Positions 1 through 6,582 of a stretch of DNA of 12,496 bases are shown here, in pieces. The notes under the pieces are model-generated. The model was not told the DNA's origin. It saw only the letters and a program-made list of their open reading frames with translations, and did not search any database. Where the stretch lies: the NCBI GenBank assembly GCA_036269975.1, contig DATBDL010000465.1:1-12496 (forward strand), read 5' to 3'. Source of the stretch: DATEPR01 sp036269975 (lineage in GTDB: Bacteria > Actinomycetota > Actinomycetes > Mycobacteriales > Pseudonocardiaceae). The position numbers and the translations under genes are program-made. The number at the start of each line of letters is the position of its first letter. The first letter of the stretch is position 1.

Positions 1-707
1 TCGTAGGCGAACGCGAGATCCCAGTCGCCGATGCCGTGTTCGAGGCAGATGTCCAGCACACGCCGAGCGTGGTGGGAGGCGGGTTCGGCCCGCCCGAGCA
101 CGGAGTACACGCGGGCGACCTGCCACTCGCCACGGGCCAGGTGAGCCGGCGTCGCGGTCGGCACCTGTCCCCAGTGGTAGCGCGACGCGTGCGCCATGTG
201 GACCATCCGGTCGTCGTCGGCCCTGGTCCGGTTCTCGGTCTCCATCAGCCGCCACGTCTGGTTGAAAAGCTGCGCGGCGAGCATGCGTTCGTCGGTGATC
301 GTGCCGGTGCCCGGCGCGCTGGAGTTCGTGGCCTGGGTGGTGTCCGGTTCGGACATGTCGATCCCTTCGCTGATCAGGTGGTCGATGGTGTGCAGCGCGC
401 CCCGCAGTCGGGTCGTGCGCGCGTCGAGTAGTCGTCGTTGTTGGCGGAGCAGTTGGTCCAGCGTGTCTCCGTCGCCGGACTGCCAGGCCGCGACGGCGGC
501 CCTGACCTGGTCCAGCGGCAGTTCGACGGAGCGCAGCAGCCAGACCAGCCGGGCCTGCGCCACCTGATCGGGGTGGTACCACCGGTAGCCGGTGGCCGGA
601 TCGACTTCGGCCGGCCGCAACAGCCCGATGCGGTCGTAGTGCCGCAGGGCCTTCGTCGTCAGCCCGGCCCGCCGGGCCAACCGGCCGACCGACAGCAACT
701 CCGTCAT
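1..707 (-). CDS. MerR-family transcriptional regulator, 3' end outside the window
   Basis: Partial gene reading leftward off the window edge: 235 codons are visible, ending ...WDLAFAY with no stop. Residues 1-70 are a classic MerR DNA-binding domain: MTELLSVGRLARRAGL, then TTKALRHYDRIGLLRP and the wing motif GYRWYHPDQV. Residues 71-120 form the usual long dimerisation helix (RQQRRLLDARTTRLRGAL). From about residue 130 the sequence is helical (ARGEWQVARVYSVLGRAEPA, HARRVLDICLEHGIGDWD), resembling the helical-repeat effector domains of actinobacterial MerR proteins. No Cys pattern typical of metal sensing is visible, so an organic ligand or unknown signal is more likely (inference). The ATG at 707 is chosen because it begins exactly at the MerR motif and lies 7 bases after a plausible -10, so the mRNA may be leaderless. 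It is divergent from the DUF1203 gene. Confidence 0.9.
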   Translation of the reverse strand, partial: MTELLSVGRLARRAGLTTKALRHYDRIGLLRPAEVDPATGYRWYHPDQVAQARLVWLLRSVELPLDQVRAAVAAWQSGDGDTLDQLLRQQRRLLDARTTRLRGALHTIDHLISEGIDMSEPDTTQATNSSAPGTGTITDERMLAAQLFNQTWRLMETENRTRADDDRMVHMAHASRYHWGQVPTATPAHLARGEWQVARVYSVLGRAEPASHHARRVLDICLEHGIGDWDLAFAY

Positions 708-714
708 GGGCAAG

Positions 715-745
715 ACGCTAGAACGTTGCCACGGGTCAAGCTCAA
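715..745 (-). promoter_or_regulatory. Putative MerR-type promoter with 19-base spacer
   Basis: On the minus strand TTGAGC (745-740) and TAGCGT (720-715) are separated by 19 bases. This over-long spacer is characteristic of promoters activated by MerR proteins through DNA distortion. The start codon at 707 is only 7 bases past the -10 element, so transcription probably begins at or next to the ATG. The arrangement suggests autoregulation by the adjacent gene. No clean dyad is visible in the spacer, which keeps confidence moderate. Confidence 0.45.
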
Positions 746-807
746 GTTGGATCGCCATGGCCGATTTCCGCCAGCACCCGCAGCACGGGCCACCGCAGAC
801 TGGTCCC

Positions 808-1293
808 ATGACGATGACGATGACGATCACGTTCCGGGTCGAGGCGATCCCGGCGACCACCCTGGACCGGATTCGAGCCACCGGCCGCGACGAGGCCGGC
901 AACGCACCGCTGGCACGGATCGACGAGGACGGCGGCAGCCCACTGCGCTGTTGCCTGCGCGACGCCGAACCGGGCGAGCGCATGCTGCTGATCGCCTACA
1001 CCCCACCCGGAGTGGCGGGCCCGTACGCCGAACGCGGCCCGGTCTTCGTCCACGCGGAGCCGTGTGCCGGCTACCCGGCCGCACACAGCTACCCGATGGC
1101 ACTGGGCCACCGCACGCAGATAGTCCGCGGCTACGACCACGACGGCAACATGGCCACGGCAACGATCGTCGCCGACGGCGATGCGGCGGAACGGGAACTG
1201 AACACGATCCTGTCCCGGCCGGAAATCCGAGTCGCACATGTCCGGAATGTCGCCGCGGGCTGCTACAACTTCGCCGTCTGGCCGACCTCGTGA
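808..1293 (+). CDS. DUF1203 domain protein
   Basis: A 161-residue protein of the DUF1203 family, whose biochemical role is unknown. Family hallmarks visible are CCLRDAEPGERMLLIAY near residues 50-65 (usually CRVSLxDAExGExxLLLxY), then GPYAERGPVFVH, an IVRGYD segment, and the C-terminal VAHVRNVAAGCYNFAV, matching the usual YxHxHNAxxGCY ending. Length is normal for the family. The start is ambiguous: the gene opens with alternating ATG ACG codons giving three in-frame ATGs (808, 814, 820), and no strong ribosome binding site precedes them. The first was chosen. It is divergent from the MerR gene, which could regulate it from the shared 100-base gap (inference). Confidence 0.82.
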   Translation: MTMTMTITFRVEAIPATTLDRIRATGRDEAGNAPLARIDEDGGSPLRCCLRDAEPGERMLLIAYTPPGVAGPYAERGPVFVHAEPCAGYPAAHSYPMALGHRTQIVRGYDHDGNMATATIVADGDAAERELNTILSRPEIRVAHVRNVAAGCYNFAVWPTS

Positions 1294-1369
1294 ACCAGGC
1301 CGCGCAGCTTGTGATCAGCCGAGCGAAGCGAGCCGGCGCCCTCCGGTCTGCCGCGAGCGGAGCGCGCCA

Positions 1370-2332
1370 ATGTCACGGACGCGTGGTTCGTCGACGCGCG
1401 CGAGCTGGCCGAACTCCGGCTGCGGCCGGAGCTGGTCCTTGCCTGGCAGGTGTTGCGCGCGCACGCCCGCAACCTCGGACAACCGGACTACATGGTCGTT
1501 CTCGCGGACGGCCGGGGTCGCGTCGTCCGCAGGGACGGCAACCACACAGTGATGTCCATATCGGACAGTGGTGGTTCGGCGACGGCGCCGACATGGTGAC
1601 AAGGGGCACCAATGGCCTGCGACTGGCGGTCGTGAACCACGTACCCGCGCAGTTGTACGGCGCCGAGCACTGGCTGACATCCGAGGCCCGTTTCACGTGC
1701 ACAGCGTTCCCCATCAAAGATCCGGACTTCGGTCGTACCATCGCGGTCATCAACACCACGGCACCATGGCACACCGTGAACGGTCATACCTTGGTGATGC
1801 TGGCCGAGATCGCCGGGCTCATCCAGAACGCGCTCCTCGCCAGCAGAAATCGCGCACAGTGGGGTCGAACGCTGGTCGCCGCCGGGCGATTGGCCCGGCT
1901 CGGCAGGCCGGCTCTCGTCGCCGACAGGGACGGCGCCGTCCTGGACACCCACGAATGGGACCGCTGGCTGCCCGGTCACGTGATCCCGGATCTCGGGCAC
2001 GTCGAACCGGGTCGCACGCACTGCGCGCGATCGGCTGGTGCGACCTGGAAACGCTCCCCTCCGGTTGGCTCATCACCCGTCCGGCCGGTGAGCTGCCCAT
2101 CATCCGCGCGACCCTCGATCTCACCAGGCCCAACTCGGCACGGCTGATCGTGCGAGGTCCGAACGTCTTCTGGCCGCTGATCGAACTGCTGCTGGACGGG
2201 ACGGCACAGATCAAGTCCGTGATGTCCAAGTTGCGCACGAAACTGGGCGGTCTGCTCGCGCCACATCGGCGAGACGAGCCCGACCGGTTCGCCGGGTGCG
2301 TCGTCCTCGACGTGACAGCATCCGGCCTCTGA
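1370..2332 (+). pseudogene. GAF-domain transcriptional regulator, disrupted by several single-base frameshifts
   Basis: Recognisable protein sequence is spread over successive frames. From about 1372 to 1550 it reads VTDAWFVDARELAELRLRPE and, further on, QPDYMVVLADGRGRVVRRDG. The next frame, to about 2010, carries IGQWWFGDGADMVTRGTNGL, AEHWLTSEARFTCTAFPIKD and GRTIAVINTTAPWHTVNGHT, a GAF-type sensor typical of actinobacterial regulators. A third frame carries IGWCDLETLPSGWLITRP and ends KLRTKLGGLLAPHRRDEPDR with the DRFAG-type tail. Joins are needed near 1545-1562 and 2005-2020. The only nearby ATG (1370) is in yet another frame, implying a third break near 1375. Each break equals loss of one base. 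Repaired length would be about 321 residues, close to 1370-2332 plus three bases. Either a decayed gene or sequence error. Confidence 0.72.
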
Positions 2333-2368
2333 CCTGGGGGCTGAAGGGTCGAGTGGCGCGCTACTGCA

Positions 2369-2386
2369 TACGGACTAAAGTCCTTA
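2369..2386. promoter_or_regulatory. Palindromic operator before the TetR gene
   Basis: TACGGACTAAAGTCCTTA is an imperfect palindrome: 5-base arms GGACT/AGTCC around AA, with outer TA/TA pairs also matching. It ends 4 bases before the GTG start of the TetR gene, where a self-repressing TetR dimer would sit. Function is inferred from position and symmetry. Confidence 0.6.
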
Positions 2387-2390
2387 CATC

Positions 2391-3008
2391 GTGAGCGAGG
2401 AACTGGCGGCTCGGCCGCGCAAGGAACGGTCCGACGCGATCCGCAATCGGGCGAAGATCCTCGAAGTGACCGCCCGACTGTTCGCCGAGCGCGGTGTCGA
2501 CGGGGTGTCCATGGACCAGATCGCCAACGCCGCCGGCGTCGGCAAGGGGACGTTGTTCCGCCGGTTCGGTGACAAGGCCGGGCTGGGCGTCGCGCTGCTG
2601 GACACCCGCGAACGGGAACTCCAGCAGGCACTCCTGTCCGGGCCGCCGCCGCTGGGACCCGGTGCGCCGGCCGGTGAGCGACTGCTGGCCTTCCTGGCCG
2701 CCTATGCCGAGTTCCTGGACGCCAATCTCGACCTCGTGCACATGTCCGAGACCGCGTCCCCCGGCGCCCGCTACCGGGTCGGTGGCTACCTGCGCTGGCA
2801 CGACCACGTGCGTACGCTGCTCGGTCTGGCGCGGGCCGATCTGGACGCGGACTGCATCGCCCACCTGCTGCTGGCGGGGCTGGCCGCCGACCTGCGCCGC
2901 GCCACTCGGGCCGACTACTCGACCGCGCGCACCATCGCCGCCGTGCTCGCCATGGCGAATCTCGTCCTCACCGGTCGGCAACCCGCGTTGCAGGCGTCGG
3001 ACAACTGA
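2391..3008 (+). CDS. TetR/AcrR-family transcriptional regulator
   Basis: A complete 205-residue TetR regulator. The DNA-binding domain covers about residues 16-65: NRAKILEVTARLFAERGVDG, MDQIANAAGVGKGTLFRRFG and DKAGL, the last being the start of helix 4. The C-terminal ligand domain (70-200) is all-helical and includes LLAFLAAYAEFLDANLDLVH and LLLAGLAADLRRAT, similar to TetR proteins of the SbtR type; the ligand is unknown. The GTG start is chosen because it opens the normal TetR N-terminus and follows the palindromic operator directly. That leaves little room for a ribosome binding site, so translation may be leaderless. It precedes the LapA-like and DUF427 genes in the same direction, which may be its targets or simply neighbours. 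Confidence 0.92.
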   Translation: MSEELAARPRKERSDAIRNRAKILEVTARLFAERGVDGVSMDQIANAAGVGKGTLFRRFGDKAGLGVALLDTRERELQQALLSGPPPLGPGAPAGERLLAFLAAYAEFLDANLDLVHMSETASPGARYRVGGYLRWHDHVRTLLGLARADLDADCIAHLLLAGLAADLRRATRADYSTARTIAAVLAMANLVLTGRQPALQASDN

Positions 3009-3074
3009 CCCTGCGAACGGCCGCCGAGGGCGGGACACTGGTGGACGACAGCATTGCGAAGACAGGTGGGCGAC

Positions 3075-3491
3075 ATGGTTGATCACGAGCACCGCATCGA
3101 CGCCCCGGACACCGACCCGATCCCCGTCCAGGCAGCGATACCGACACCGGCCATCGAACAGAACGAACACGACCACGATCAACACAGGACAGCACTACCG
3201 AAGACGGAGCAACCGACCGCCCAGCGGGTGCGGCGGACGCGGATCAGCGGTTTGTGGGTCGGCGTCACCGTCGCGGCCCTCGTTCTGCTGGTCCTGCTGG
3301 TGTTCATCATCCAGAACGGCCAGTCGGTGACGATCTCGTTCTTCAGCGGCCATCTCACCCTGCCGCTCGGGGTCGCGCTGCTGCTCGCGGCGATCTGCGG
3401 TGTCCTACTGCTCGCCATCCCCGGCTACGGCCGGATCATCCAGTTGCGCCGCACGATCCGGCGCTCCGGGAATACCCGGCCGACCCGATGA
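3075..3491 (+). CDS. LapA-family (DUF1049) small membrane protein
   Basis: A 138-residue protein with a charged, His/Asp/Pro-rich N-terminal tail (1-52) and two transmembrane helices, about 59-79 (SGLWVGVTVAALVLLVLLVF) and 95-117 (LPLGVALLLAAICGVLLLAI). Between them is IIQNGQSVTISFFSGHLTLP, the hallmark of the LapA/DUF1049 family (QN..xVxxxFF...xxPLGxALLLA). A basic tail follows (QLRRTIRRSG). E. coli LapAB relatives act in envelope assembly; in actinobacteria the role is unknown. The ATG at 3075 was chosen over an in-frame TTG at 3054 because AGGTGGG lies just upstream of it. It sits 66 bases after the TetR gene. Confidence 0.85.
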   Translation: MVDHEHRIDAPDTDPIPVQAAIPTPAIEQNEHDHDQHRTALPKTEQPTAQRVRRTRISGLWVGVTVAALVLLVLLVFIIQNGQSVTISFFSGHLTLPLGVALLLAAICGVLLLAIPGYGRIIQLRRTIRRSGNTRPTR

Positions 3492-3534
3492 CTTCCCCTG
3501 GATGAGGGTTCACGACACCGGGAGGCGGACGAGC

Positions 3535-3828
3535 ATGACCTACCAGGCGGTATGGAACGACACGGTGTTGGCCGAGACCGACGACGTGGTGACGGTGGAG
3601 GGCAACCTCTACTTTCCGGCCACCTCCTTGAAGCCGGAGTACGTGTCGGACAGCTCGACCAACACCGTGTGCCCGTGGAAGGGCACCGCGAGCTACTACT
3701 CGCTGACGGTGGACGGCAAGGAGAACCCGGACGCCATCTGGTACTACCCGTCGCCCAAGCCGGAGGCGGAGAAGATCCGGGACCGGGTGGCGTTCTGGCG
3801 TGGTGTCGAGGTGCGGCAGGTCGACTGA
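3535..3828 (+). CDS. DUF427 domain protein
   Basis: A 97-residue protein matching the DUF427 family end to end: the opening YQAVWNDTVLAETDDVVTVE, the segment LYFPATSLKPEYVSDSSTNT, the signature VCPWKGTASYYSL at about residues 46-58, DAIWYYPSPKPEA, and the closing VAFWRGVEV. DUF427 proteins are small beta-rich proteins of unknown function. The ATG start has a good ribosome binding site (GGGAGG) about 9 bases upstream, and the motif begins immediately. It lies 43 bases after the LapA-like gene, so the two may be cotranscribed. It is the last plus-strand gene before the convergent hydrogenase operon. Confidence 0.9.
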   Translation: MTYQAVWNDTVLAETDDVVTVEGNLYFPATSLKPEYVSDSSTNTVCPWKGTASYYSLTVDGKENPDAIWYYPSPKPEAEKIRDRVAFWRGVEVRQVD

Positions 3829-3845
3829 CCCCGACGACAACAGGC

Positions 3846-3881
3846 TCCGGCGGCGCGGTCAGGTATGGGTGCGCCGCCGGA
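3846..3881. terminator. Bidirectional hairpin terminator between convergent genes
   Basis: TCCGGCGGCGC (3846-3856) and GCGCCGCCGGA (3871-3881) form a perfect 11-base stem with a 14-base loop. The hairpin lies between the DUF427 stop and the stop of the last gene of the hydrogenase operon. A short TTT follows on the plus strand and there is no U-tract on the minus strand, as is common for actinobacterial terminators. It probably ends both transcription units. Confidence 0.75.
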
Positions 3882-3888
3882 TTTGGGC

Positions 3889-4130
3889 TTACGCCGCACG
3901 GGAAACGCGGCGGGTCAGTTCTTCGGCCACTCCGCTGACGACGGCTCCGCCGCCGCCGGAGGTCATCCGCTTGATCAGCGGTCGTGTCGCCGCGAAGGCG
4001 GTGTCGATCAGCTCCCTGGTCCGCGGGACTGCTGGATCGCTTCGAGCGCCGCCATCGCGTCGTCCAGGCCCTTTCGGCCGTGCCTGGTGCCGACGTAGTA
4101 GCCGATCATGAATCCGATCATGGTTTCCAC
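3889..4130 (-). pseudogene. Small hydrogenase-cluster protein, frameshifted
   Basis: Reading begins at GTG 4130 as VETMIGFMIGYYVGTRHGRK followed by GLDDAMAALEAIQQSRGPGS, and stops at 4008. Dropping back one base near 4021-4028 restores a long continuation, RELIDTAFAATRPLIKRMTS then GGGGAVVSGVAEELTRRVSR, ending at TAA 3889. The two halves together resemble the short proteins with a GYxxGTRxGRxGL start that accompany actinobacterial group 1h hydrogenases, with a glycine zipper-like N-terminal helix. The repaired protein would be about 80 residues. No start codon exists for an independent second half near the junction (first ATG is well inside), which favours a one-base loss or sequence error over two genes. 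It starts 4 bases after the stop of the upstream microprotein gene. Confidence 0.6.
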
Positions 4131-4134
4131 GGCG

Positions 4135-4239
4135 TCACATCTCGCGTATTTCCAGGTAGCGCTTGATGTCCGGCAGTGACTGGATCACCGCCGCCACGAC
4201 CATGGCCAGCACGGCCGCTTTGATCATCCGGGTCAACAT
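4135..4239 (-). CDS. DUF6893-like microprotein, 34 residues
   Basis: A very short gene, easily missed. It encodes a hydrophobic N-terminal helix (AAVLAMVVAAVIQSL, about residues 8-22) followed by PDIKRYLEIREM. The ending PDxKRYLxIRxM is the hallmark of the DUF6893 family of tiny actinobacterial proteins. One membrane helix with a short basic/acidic tail suggests a membrane-associated peptide; its function is unknown. The start ATG is preceded by GAGGAGAG directly after the stop codon of the maturation protease gene (11-base gap), so it is clearly expressed with the hydrogenase operon. A role in membrane contact or stability of the hydrogenase is a guess from location only. Confidence 0.75.
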   Translation of the reverse strand: MLTRMIKAAVLAMVVAAVIQSLPDIKRYLEIREM

Positions 4240-4250
4240 GGCGTCTCTCC

Positions 4251-4724
4251 TCACTGAGCCGTACGAACTGCGTCGTCGAGTAGGCGTTCCACCGCCGCGA
4301 CCGCTGGATCGACCGCGGCCAGCACGGCGTCGCTCAGGCCGAGGTTCGCGCCGACGTCCTCCGGTTCACACGTGACCACCAGTACCTCGCCGAGCGAACC
4401 GCCGAGGGAGTGCACGAGGTCCAGGACGGTGTCCGGCGACATGTCGTGCGCGTCCATCGGGGTCATCGTCGGTCCGTCCGACATGCCGGTCACCCGGAGC
4501 ACGGACACCGTGCCCGGTTGCCGGCCGCGTTGGGCCGCGTCGATGAGGATGAGTCTGTCGACGCCGTCGAGCAGTTCGTAGGCCAGGTGCAGGCCACGGA
4601 TGCCGAAGTCGACCACCCGAACGTGCTCGGGCAGCGGCCGTCGCGTCAGCCGGGCGGCGACCTCGACGCCGAACCCGTCGTCGCCCAGGAAGATGTTGCC
4701 GACGCCGGCCACGAGCACCCTCAT
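4251..4724 (-). CDS. [NiFe]-hydrogenase maturation protease (HyaD/HybD, peptidase M52)
   Basis: A 157-residue endopeptidase that removes the C-terminal tail of the large subunit after nickel insertion. The N-terminal VLVAGVGNIFLGDDGFGVEV and the segment DRLILIDAAQRG are family signatures. The three nickel-sensing ligand positions of E. coli HybD (acidic 16, Asp62, His93) are matched at Asp16, Asp62 and His93 (in MDAHDMSPD). Length is normal. The ATG overlaps the stop of the preceding gene by 4 bases (ATGA), indicating translational coupling. Its substrate is presumably HhyL, encoded four genes upstream, which retains a 23-residue tail after the cleavage-site His. It is the only classical maturation gene in the window. 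Confidence 0.95.
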   Translation of the reverse strand: MRVLVAGVGNIFLGDDGFGVEVAARLTRRPLPEHVRVVDFGIRGLHLAYELLDGVDRLILIDAAQRGRQPGTVSVLRVTGMSDGPTMTPMDAHDMSPDTVLDLVHSLGGSLGEVLVVTCEPEDVGANLGLSDAVLAAVDPAVAAVERLLDDAVRTAQ

Positions 4725-5944
4725 GCCGTCACCGGCTCGAGTTCGTCCGGCGCGAAGTACAGGAACCGGCCGTGGCTGCGTTGCAGGTCGGCGTCCGGAT
4801 CGTCGCTCGGCGTCACAGCGACGTGCACGTTCCCGTCCACGTCGTGCAGCACCGCCTCCACGGTCGCCAGCCGGTCGGCCAGCAGGAAGTCCTGGGCGTC
4901 GGCGCGCCGCGCGCCCGGCCGCATCCGCACGGTGCTCCCCCGTTTGATCGGCACGCCGGCCAGCACGACCTCGTCGGTCTCCGGCGACACCGACGCGTCG
5001 GTGCCCGGATCCCACCACGGCACTTCGGCCGGATCTGGTACCGGTGGCGCCGCGGGGCGCAGGTAGCGGATGGTGCCGTGCATCGCCTCCAGCATCGCGG
5101 GATCGAGGTTGTCGACGCGGTCGATCAGCGCGGCGGCGCGTGGATCGGTGGCCCTCGCCTCGGCCTTCTCGGCGTCGGTCAGCACCATCGTGCGCAGGGT
5201 CAGGATCTCGTCGATCTCGGTCGAGTCGTAGAGATCGGCCGGGCTTTCCGGCGCGATCACCGGGTGGTCGTACAGGATGATCGGCGAGCACAGCATCACG
5301 GTGTCGTCCTGGCCGGCCAGCACCGGCCAGACGCCGTCGTTCGTGCATTCGGCGACGAACGGCGCCGCCCATTCCGGCGGCTCGACCATCGACAGGAACA
5401 CGCCGCTGCCCAGGCTGAGCAGCACGTGTGCCGACACCAGCGCACTGGGCAGTGCCTGCTCGCGGTCGGCGAACTCACCGCCGCTGCCGTTCTCGACCCG
5501 CACCCACAGCCGCACCACGCGATACGGGCCGTCCAGTCGCCGCGCGCCCGCGCGCAGGACACCGGACACGTCGGCGGTGTGCCAGTCGGTAGCGCCGGCC
5601 GCCGCCAAGACGAACGGGATGGTGACCTCGCCGGCCAGCAGGTCGCCGACGGTGGCGGTGCCGGTGATCTCGACGTCCTCGGCCTCGTCCCAGCCGGCCG
5701 CGTTCTGCCGACGCAGCCGCAGGAACCGCAGCAGCAGGTCGACTCGGGCGTCGTCGCGGGCCTCGACGAGGCATTCGGTGTGCAGGGCGGAACGTTCGGA
5801 CGGATCGCGGTAACCGGCCGGCATCAGCACGCCGAACTGGAACCGGGACCGGTTCTTCTGCGCCGACGCCCGGTACGGGTACAGCAGGTAGCCCTCGTAC
5901 AGCAACGCGTCCGCCACCGCGCGGACCTGCTCCAGCCCGCTCAC
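4721..5944 (-). CDS. Conserved protein of unknown function in group 1h hydrogenase operon
   Basis: A 407-residue soluble protein I cannot assign to a named domain. The N-terminus VSGLEQVRAVADALLYEGYL is followed by LYPYRASAQKNRSRFQFGVL, then a long mixed region with LSLGSGVFLSMVEPPEWAAP, LCSPIILYDHPVIAPESPAD and a charged helical stretch LTDAEKAEARATDPRAAALI. The C-terminal ~85 residues (VPIKRGSTVRMRPGARRADA through RFLYFAPDELEPV) look like a small beta-barrel, SH3-like by eye. No Cys motifs, signal peptide or membrane helix are evident. The GTG start overlaps the upstream stop as GTGA, and the gene's stop overlaps the protease start as ATGA. I recall similar proteins next to other actinobacterial group 1h hydrogenases, suggesting a role in assembly of the enzyme (inference). 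Confidence 0.82.
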   Translation of the reverse strand: MSGLEQVRAVADALLYEGYLLYPYRASAQKNRSRFQFGVLMPAGYRDPSERSALHTECLVEARDDARVDLLLRFLRLRRQNAAGWDEAEDVEITGTATVGDLLAGEVTIPFVLAAAGATDWHTADVSGVLRAGARRLDGPYRVVRLWVRVENGSGGEFADREQALPSALVSAHVLLSLGSGVFLSMVEPPEWAAPFVAECTNDGVWPVLAGQDDTVMLCSPIILYDHPVIAPESPADLYDSTEIDEILTLRTMVLTDAEKAEARATDPRAAALIDRVDNLDPAMLEAMHGTIRYLRPAAPPVPDPAEVPWWDPGTDASVSPETDEVVLAGVPIKRGSTVRMRPGARRADAQDFLLADRLATVEAVLHDVDGNVHVAVTPSDDPDADLQRSHGRFLYFAPDELEPVTA

Positions 5945-6582
5945 AGCGCACGCTCCCGGACTCGGTCCAGCAGGGCCATGATCGCACCGTCCCATGTGGG
6001 CAGTGCGTTGGCGGACTTGAAGCGCTGCAAAGCGTCCAGCGTCTCCCTGCGGACGGTCAGCCATGCGCTGTCCGGGAAGTGCAGGTCCATCATCGCCCGC
6101 CACACCGTGACCGGCAGCCGGTAGGTGGTCTCCTTGCTCCACGGCACCTGGTAGACGCGCATCCTGCCGTCGTGCGTGGTGAACACCGTGCCGCTGAACA
6201 GCAGCAGCAGCGGGATCTCGCCGGTGTCCAGCGCGTTGAAGTACTTGGTGTGCGCGATCTCCAGGTCGTAGGTGCACGGCACCGGCAGGTCGACGTCGAC
6301 GCTGCCGGTGAAGCCGGGCACCATCGCGGTCAGCATCGCGAACTGCATCGGCTTGAGCGTGTCGCCCCAGCGCGACTGGTCGCCGAACAGCTCGACCAGC
6401 CGGCTCGCCTCGTCGTCGGTGTAGCGGCGCAGGTGCGGCAGTATCCGGATCTGAACGCGCAGCGCGATCGCGTCCACGGGCACGCCGCTGGTCTCCCTGA
6501 TCCGCAGGTTCAACGTGAGCGTCGGCGCCACGGCGTACCGCTCCGCGCGGGCGCCGGCGCAGTCGAACACCAGCTCGGTCAT
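5941..6582 (-). CDS. DUF6084 family protein in hydrogenase operon
   Basis: A 213-residue soluble protein matching the DUF6084 family as I recall it. It starts MTELVFDCAGARAERYAVAP with a beta-rich N-terminal half (TLTLNLRIRETSG, ALRVQIRILPHLRRY), then LVELFGDQSRWGDTLKPMQF, a segment VPCTYDLEIAHTKYFNALDT, and LLLLFSGTVFTTHDGRMRVY. The C-terminus YRLPVTVWRAMMDLHFPDSA then WLTVRRETLDALQRF is conserved in such proteins. Function is unknown; these genes accompany group 1h hydrogenases, so a structural or assembly role is inferred. The ATG start overlaps the stop of the DUF5947 gene by 4 bases, and its own stop overlaps the next start. No metal-binding Cys cluster is visible. Confidence 0.85.
   Translation of the reverse strand: MTELVFDCAGARAERYAVAPTLTLNLRIRETSGVPVDAIALRVQIRILPHLRRYTDDEASRLVELFGDQSRWGDTLKPMQFAMLTAMVPGFTGSVDVDLPVPCTYDLEIAHTKYFNALDTGEIPLLLLFSGTVFTTHDGRMRVYQVPWSKETTYRLPVTVWRAMMDLHFPDSAWLTVRRETLDALQRFKSANALPTWDGAIMALLDRVRERAL

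Noticed and set aside
1545..1562. Programmed -1 frameshift in the GAF gene
   Set aside because: No slippery heptamer or downstream stem is visible, and the gene needs at least two separate shifts, which favours decay or sequence error.
438..2147. Long plus-strand open frame of 569 codons
   Set aside because: Its first 300 codons are the antisense of the MerR gene and an out-of-frame reading of DUF1203, rich in Arg/Pro/Gly. Only its last part is real GAF-regulator sequence, annotated as a pseudogene.
4772..6124. Plus-strand open frame of 450 codons
   Set aside because: Antisense to the 407-residue operon protein and rich in Arg, His and Val without any recognisable motif.
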